A stretch of DNA of 64,000 bases. Source: Castor canadensis. Its lineage: Eukaryota > Chordata > Mammalia > Rodentia > Castoridae. Position numbers and translations under genes: made by a program. Location: positions 7,195,333 through 7,259,332 of the forward strand of contig NC_133399.1 in the NCBI RefSeq assembly GCF_047511655.1. Direction: 5' to 3'. Shown piece after piece: positions 59,060 through 64,000 of the stretch; position 1 is the first letter of the stretch; each line of letters opens with the position of its first letter. A model generated the notes under the pieces. That model was given only the letters and a program-made list of their open reading frames with translations. It was not told where the DNA came from and made no database searches.

Positions 59060-60195
59060 ATATATATTAACCAAAAGGTAGAAAATGGCCACAGTGAAAG
59101 GAATCCTCAAGTAGAAATGTGTACGTGAGATTTACAGTGTGGAATTCCTGGGTCTCATTCATACATCACTTTAGAGAAACATAATTTGATTCACAGAGCT
59201 TTTCTGGTGTCCTTTCCTTTCTTGTAGTGAGACTGGACTGAGAAGTATGTCAGATTACCATGACCCCAAAGACCACTGCATGTGACATGTTTTCATGATG
59301 TTTATTTATATATGTGAAGGGGTGTAGGAGTGAATGTAGATTTAATTAAATGTGGTCCAGGGATCAATATGTTCCAAAATTTAAGTCATAATAGAGAGGT
59401 CAGAGCAAAAGCAAGCATAGAAGTAAACAGTGATTAATTTCAAGTCACAAAATATCTAAAAGCAAATTTAAATGTAAATTCAACAACCTCAGAACAGACA
59501 CCTTGGTCTGGAAATTACAATACCAACGAGACCCCTTCCTCATTATTCTCTGGCATAACTTATCATCTTTGTCCTTCTTGCACATTCCCTAGTCACATTT
59601 GCTTCCTCTTGACCTTTAACATTTTGTAAAACAACCATGCTTACGTAGCAAATTTGTGGCTCCACCCTTGTCTTCCTGGAGTCTCTTTTCACATGTTAGT
59701 AATCTGCTGGTCTGGGCTGAATACTTTCTAAACTGCTACATCTGTGAACTTTCTCTTTCATATATCCTGTTTCCCTTCAAAGTTGCTAAAGGTTCTGACG
59801 TGTTACGTGATCATTTCTTTACTTAATTGTGTTTGATTTCATTTCCTATTTTTATTTATCCCTCATCACATTCAAGAATATTTGATTTTTGAAGAGATGC
59901 TTCATTTCCTGCATAGTTCATGTAGCACAATAATCTCTATGTCATACTCCTCAAATGAATGTAAACTTAATGTTTAAAATTTTTGAATGTATGACTTCTC
60001 TTAAATAGGCTGAGTGGGAGAGAAAGTACAAAAGTGATATCAAGGAGATTCCTTATAGGAGCTCAACATCATATATAAAAGCTAGGTAGTCACACTTTGA
60101 CTAAAGATTAAATATGTCAGTTTTCATGTGACGTTAGTATTATGTTATTGTGTCACACTTTGTTTTAAAACCTTTTTTTTGGTAGGTACATCAAC
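59060..60195. other. intergenic, upstream of the plus-strand OR pseudogene
   Basis: No open frame, SINE or L1 motif recognised over about 1.1 kb. Any old OR promoter or 5' exon would lie here but none could be identified. Confidence 0.4.
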
Positions 60196-60198
60196 CAC

Positions 60199-61170
60199 AT
60201 GGTTCCAGAAAACAACATAAAAATATCAGAATTCCTACTTCTGGGAATGTCAGAGGGCCCCACAGTGCAAGGTACATTCTTTGGGCTGCTGCTGTCTATG
60301 TTTATGCTTACTGCACTTGGAAATTGCAGGATGACTTGCTCGACATCCTGGCCACCCTCTCTGACTCCCACTTACACATGCCCATGTACTTCTTCCTCTC
60401 CAACCTGTCCTATGTGGAGATCTGTTTAACGTCCACCATCATTCCAAAGATGCTTGTGAACATTCTGACACAGAGGAAGGCCATAAACTATAAAAACTTC
60501 AACATTCAAATATATTTTTTCATACACTTTATGGGGTTGGACATCGGTCTGTTAACTGTAATAGGCAATGACCACTTTGTAGCCATCTGTCATTCCCTGT
60601 ATTACACAGTCATCATGAAACACCAGCTTTGGAGGCTGCAGTTGTGGTGTCCTGGATGGTGAGTGTCCTACATTCCATAGTTCAAAACTTAACATTCTTA
60701 AAATTGACCTTTTGTGCACACTTGGAAATTCCACATTTTCTGTGAACTTAATTAGGTTCTCAAACTTGCCTGTTCTGATACCTATTTAAATTAACTGATG
60801 GTGTATTTTGCAGCTATGGTGGTGGGTGGTGATCCCCTTGTTGGGATCCTCTACTTTTACTCCAAGGTATTTTCTTCTGTCTGTGCAATCTCCTCAGCTC
60901 ATTGGAGGTAAAAAGTATTTTCAAACTGTATATCTCACCTCTCAGTGGTCTTCTTATTTTATTGCACAGGACTAGGTGTCCACCTTAGATCTGCACCAGC
61001 AAAAACTTACACTCAAGTGCAAGATCATTAATGTTGTGTGCTATCGTCACCCCCATGCTGAACCCCCTTCATCTACAACCTGAGGAATAAAGATGTGAAG
61101 AGGGATCTGAAAAGACGTTTTGAAACAGAAATTATAAAAGTGCCAATTGTGCTGGGACTAAGTAAGTAAC
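60199..61170 (+). pseudogene. olfactory receptor pseudogene, family 7-like, plus strand
   Basis: Opens [20 protein letters not shown] and reads [15 protein letters not shown] 10-bp insertion at about 60327-60336 (tgcaggatga) then shifts the frame. Further on: [54 protein letters not shown] (DRY lost), LACSDTYLN, ILYFYSKVFSSVCAISSA, HLSVVFLFYCTGLGVHL, and a shifted PFIYNLRNKDVKRDLK. Several stops follow about 60660. Unlike the other three ORs it is on the plus strand and its LKLACSD loop differs from the LNHLACSD of the intact gene, so it is a separate lineage. Confidence 0.9.
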
Positions 61171-61463
61171 CATGATTGCAAGACTGAGTGTTTCAGGGTC
61201 AGCTGTAAGATGGCTTGATCAGATGGCGAACAGTGAACGTGTTTCTTCTATTTTACTTCTGGATTTCAGGTTTTCTGATTTTACCTTACCTTTTTTTTAC
61301 AAAACATATATACATAATTGGCTTCATTTTACTTCCTACTCTCTATGATATCAAATTATCTGTTATGTTATCATTTCCCATTTTAGAGGGAGTTTTAAAG
61401 CTCATTGTTTTATTTTTTATGTTTCAAAAATTAATTAGCATGTGATAATTGTATAAGTGTTTT
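61171..61463. other. intergenic, no recognisable feature
   Basis: T-rich sequence between the OR pseudogene and the right-hand L1. The 76-codon plus-strand frame at 61215 is low-complexity hydrophobic and not convincing. Confidence 0.4.
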
Positions 61464-64000
61464 CTTTTTTTTGCTATAAAGAGAGTTGACTCACATTAAT
61501 TTCCTGTGCGTGTGTGTTACCTTCTAGGTTAATTCTTTTTGATCTAAGCTTTTCTCTAGTTCCTGGTCCCCTTATCCTATTGGCATCAGTTGCTTTTAAG
61601 GTATCTGCTTTAGTTTCTCTGCGTTAAGGGCAACAAGTGCTAGCCAATTTTTTAGGTGTCTTACCTATCCTCACCCCTCCATTGTGTGCTCTCGCTTTAT
61701 CATGTGCTCAAAGTCCAATCTCCTTGATGTGTTTGTCCTTGATCTGATGTCCACATATGAGGGAGAACATATGATTTTTGGTCTTTTGGGCCAGGGTAAC
61801 CTCATCCAGAATGATGTTCTCCAATTCCACCCATTTACCAGCGAATGATAACATTTCGTTCTTCTTCTTGGCTGCCTAAAATTCCATTGTGTATAGATAC
61901 CACATTTTCTTGATCCATTCGTCAGTAGTGGGGCATCTTGGCTGTTTCCATAACTTGGCTATTGTGAATAGTGCTGCAATAAACATGGGTGTGCAGATGC
62001 CTCTGGAGTAACCTGTGTCACAATCTTTTGGGTATATCCCCAAGAGTGGTATTGCTACATCAAGTGATAGATCAATGTCTAGATTTTAAGTAGCCTCCAA
62101 ATTTTTTTCCAGAGTGGTTTTACTAGTTTACATTCCTACCAACAGTTGAAGAGGGTTCCTTTTTCCCCGCATCCTTGCCAACACCTGTTGTTGGTGGTGT
62201 TGCTAATGATGGCTATTCTAACAGGGGTAAGGTGGAATCTTAGTGTGGTTTTAATTTGCATTTCCTTTATTGCTAGAGATGGTGAGCATTTTTTCATGTG
62301 TTTTTTGGCCATTTGAATTTCTTCTTTTGAGAAAGTTCTGTTTAGTTCACTTGCCCATTTCTTTATTGGTTCATTAGTTTTCGAGGAATTTAGTTTTTTA
62401 AGTTCCCTATATATTCTGGTTATCAGTCCTTTGTCTGATGTACAGTTGGCAAATATTTTCTCCCACTCTGTGGGTGTTCTCTTCAGTTTAGAGACCATTT
62501 CTTTTGATGAACAGAAGGTTTTTAGTTTTATGAGGTCCCATTTATCTATGCTATCTCTTAGTTGCTGTGCTGCTGGGGTTTCATTGAGAAAGTTCTTGCC
62601 TATACCAACTAACTCCAGAGTATTTCCTACTCTTTCCTGTATCAACTTTAGAGTTTGTGGTCTGATATTAAGATCCTTGATCCATTTTGAGTTAATATTG
62701 GTATAGGATGATAACCATGGATCTAGTTTCAGTTTTTTGCAGACTGCTAACCAGTTTTCCAAGCAGATTTTGTTGAAGAGGCTGCTTTTTCTCCATTGTA
62801 TATTTTTAGCGCCTTTGTCAAAGACAAGTTGATTACAATTGTGTGGCTTCATATCTGGGTCCTCTATTTTGTTGCACTGGCGTTCATGTCTGTTTTTGTG
62901 CCAGTACCATGCTTTTTTATCGTTATTGCTTTGTAATATAGTTTGAAGTCAGGTATCGTGATACCTCCTGCATTGTTCTTTTGACTGAGTATTGCCTTGG
63001 CTATTCGTGATCTCTTGTGTTTACATATAAATTTAATGGTAGGTTTTTCAGTCTCTTTAACGAATGTCATTGGAATTTGGATAGGAATTGCATTAAACAT
63101 GTAGATTACTTTTGGGAGTATAGACATTTTTACTATGCTGATTCTACCAATCCATGAGCATGGTAGGTCTCTCCACTTTCTATAGTCTTCCTCAATCTCT
63201 TTCTACAGAAGTTTTTAGTTTTCCTTGTACAGGTCGTTCACATCCTTTTTAAGGTTTACACCTAGGTATTTGATGTTTTTTGAGTCTATTGTAAATGGAA
63301 TTGTTTTCATATATTCTTTTTCATTTTGTTCATTATTAGTGTATAGAAATGGTAATGATTTTTCTATGTTGATTTTATATCCTGCTACCTTGCTGTAGCT
63401 GTTGATGATGTCTAGAAACTTCTGAGTAGAGTTTTTTTGGGTCTTTATGGTATAGGATCATGCCATCTGCAAATAGGGATATTTTAACAGCTTCTTTACT
63501 TATTTGTATTCCTTTTCTTCCTTCTTCTTGCCTAATTGCTCTGGCTAGGAATTCCAGTACTATGTTGAATAGGAGTGGAGATAGTGGGCATCCTTGTCTG
63601 GTTCCTGATTTTAGAGGGAATGGTTTCAGGTTTTCTCCATTAAGTATAATACTGGCTTTAGGTTTGTCATATATACCTTTTAAAATGTTGAGTTATTTTC
63701 CTTCTATTCCTAGTCTTCTTAGAGCTTTTATCATGAAATGGTGTTGGATCTTATCAAAGGCTTTTTCTGCATCTATTGAGATGATCAAGTGATTTTTGGC
63801 TTTGCTTCTGTTAATGTGGTTTATTACATTTATTGATTTTTGTATGTTGAACCACACCTGCATCCCTGAGATGAAGTCTACTTTGTCATGGTGAATAATC
63901 TTTTTGATGTGTTGTTGAATTCAGTTTGCCATTATTTTGTTGAGGATTTATGCATCCATGTTCATTAAGGAGAAGGGCCTATAGTTCTCCTTTTTGGAGG
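61464..64000 (-). mobile_element. L1, minus strand, 3' half, continues past the window edge
   Basis: A T run at about 61468-61476 (A tail in sense) is followed directly by gctata and gactcacatt, i.e. the 3' end lies inside the 3' UTR of the L1-A/L1-B type and lacks the G-rich tract. ORF2 occupies about 61744 to beyond 64000, with the Cys region near 62150 and the reverse-transcriptase core near 63460 (FADD decayed). Stops and frameshifts are common, and the usual ORF2 stop TAG reads CAG. It is more diverged than L1-A and L1-B but clearly younger than the other L1s. Confidence 0.9.

Noticed and set aside
1-64000. Endogenous retrovirus or LTR element
   Set aside because: No paired LTRs, primer-binding site, or gag/pol-type motifs other than L1 reverse transcriptase were seen.
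1-64000. A novel prokaryote-like system (CRISPR, toxin-antitoxin, phage)
   Set aside because: Composition, SINEs, L1s and single-exon ORs make this mammalian nuclear DNA; no array of spaced repeats or operon-like gene spacing exists.

Overview
This window is mammalian nuclear DNA: AT-rich, intron-poor and built mostly of LINE-1 (L1) retrotransposons. It also holds a small cluster of class II olfactory receptor (OR) genes. B1-like (7SL) and ID-like (tRNA) SINE units, one of them joined as a dimer, point to a rodent. The dimer and the L1 3' UTR type would fit a squirrel-related or castorimorph rodent such as a beaver, but that is inference. No bacterial-style operon, CRISPR array, tRNA or rRNA gene was seen.

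Layout. Positions 290-9296 are a nest of old minus-strand L1 pieces split by a young, nearly full-length L1 (L1-A, 1922-7811, minus) with a 16-bp target-site duplication (TSD). Positions 9700-16731 are the first unit of a diverged segmental duplication and carry the only intact gene, a 322-residue family-7-like OR (10607-11575, minus). Positions 17400-24135 are several L1s in both orientations. Positions 24190-29035 are the second duplication unit, with a broken OR cut by L1 debris. Positions 29093-43098 are an old full-length minus-strand L1 interrupted by the second young L1 (L1-B, 34957-41990, minus, 13-bp TSD, complete CpG-rich 5' UTR). Positions 45668-47055 carry a third OR copy, a frameshifted pseudogene with its related 5' flank. 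Positions 47056-55960 are plus-strand L1s. Next come a SINE dimer (55966-56302), a fragment of a processed pseudogene of SSB (La protein; 56495-57110), an ancient L1 3' end, a (TC)n microsatellite, a fourth OR pseudogene on the plus strand (60199-61170), and a third relatively young L1 that runs off the right edge (61464-64000).

Most notable points. (1) L1-A lacks exactly the 1200-bp segment of the L1-B 5' UTR that begins GTGAGC and ends ACACACAG in the L1 sense, joined at CAG|TAC. L1-A therefore looks like a retrotransposed, spliced L1 transcript (a SpIRE-type element). (2) L1-A and L1-B share one in-frame TGA in ORF1 where L1 ORF1 normally has an Arg before His-Ile-Ile, while all their ORF2 lesions are private. 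(3) An older plus-strand L1 (50384-55470) has a 5' UTR followed directly by ORF2, with no ORF1. It also carries about 490 bp of endonuclease-coding sequence pasted into its reverse-transcriptase region. (4) L1-A has an extra 3' UTR snippet with a second A-rich tail, suggesting internal priming and a template jump.

Method limits: all alignments were done by eye. Boundaries of old repeats are approximate (tens of bases) and no family names come from database searches.
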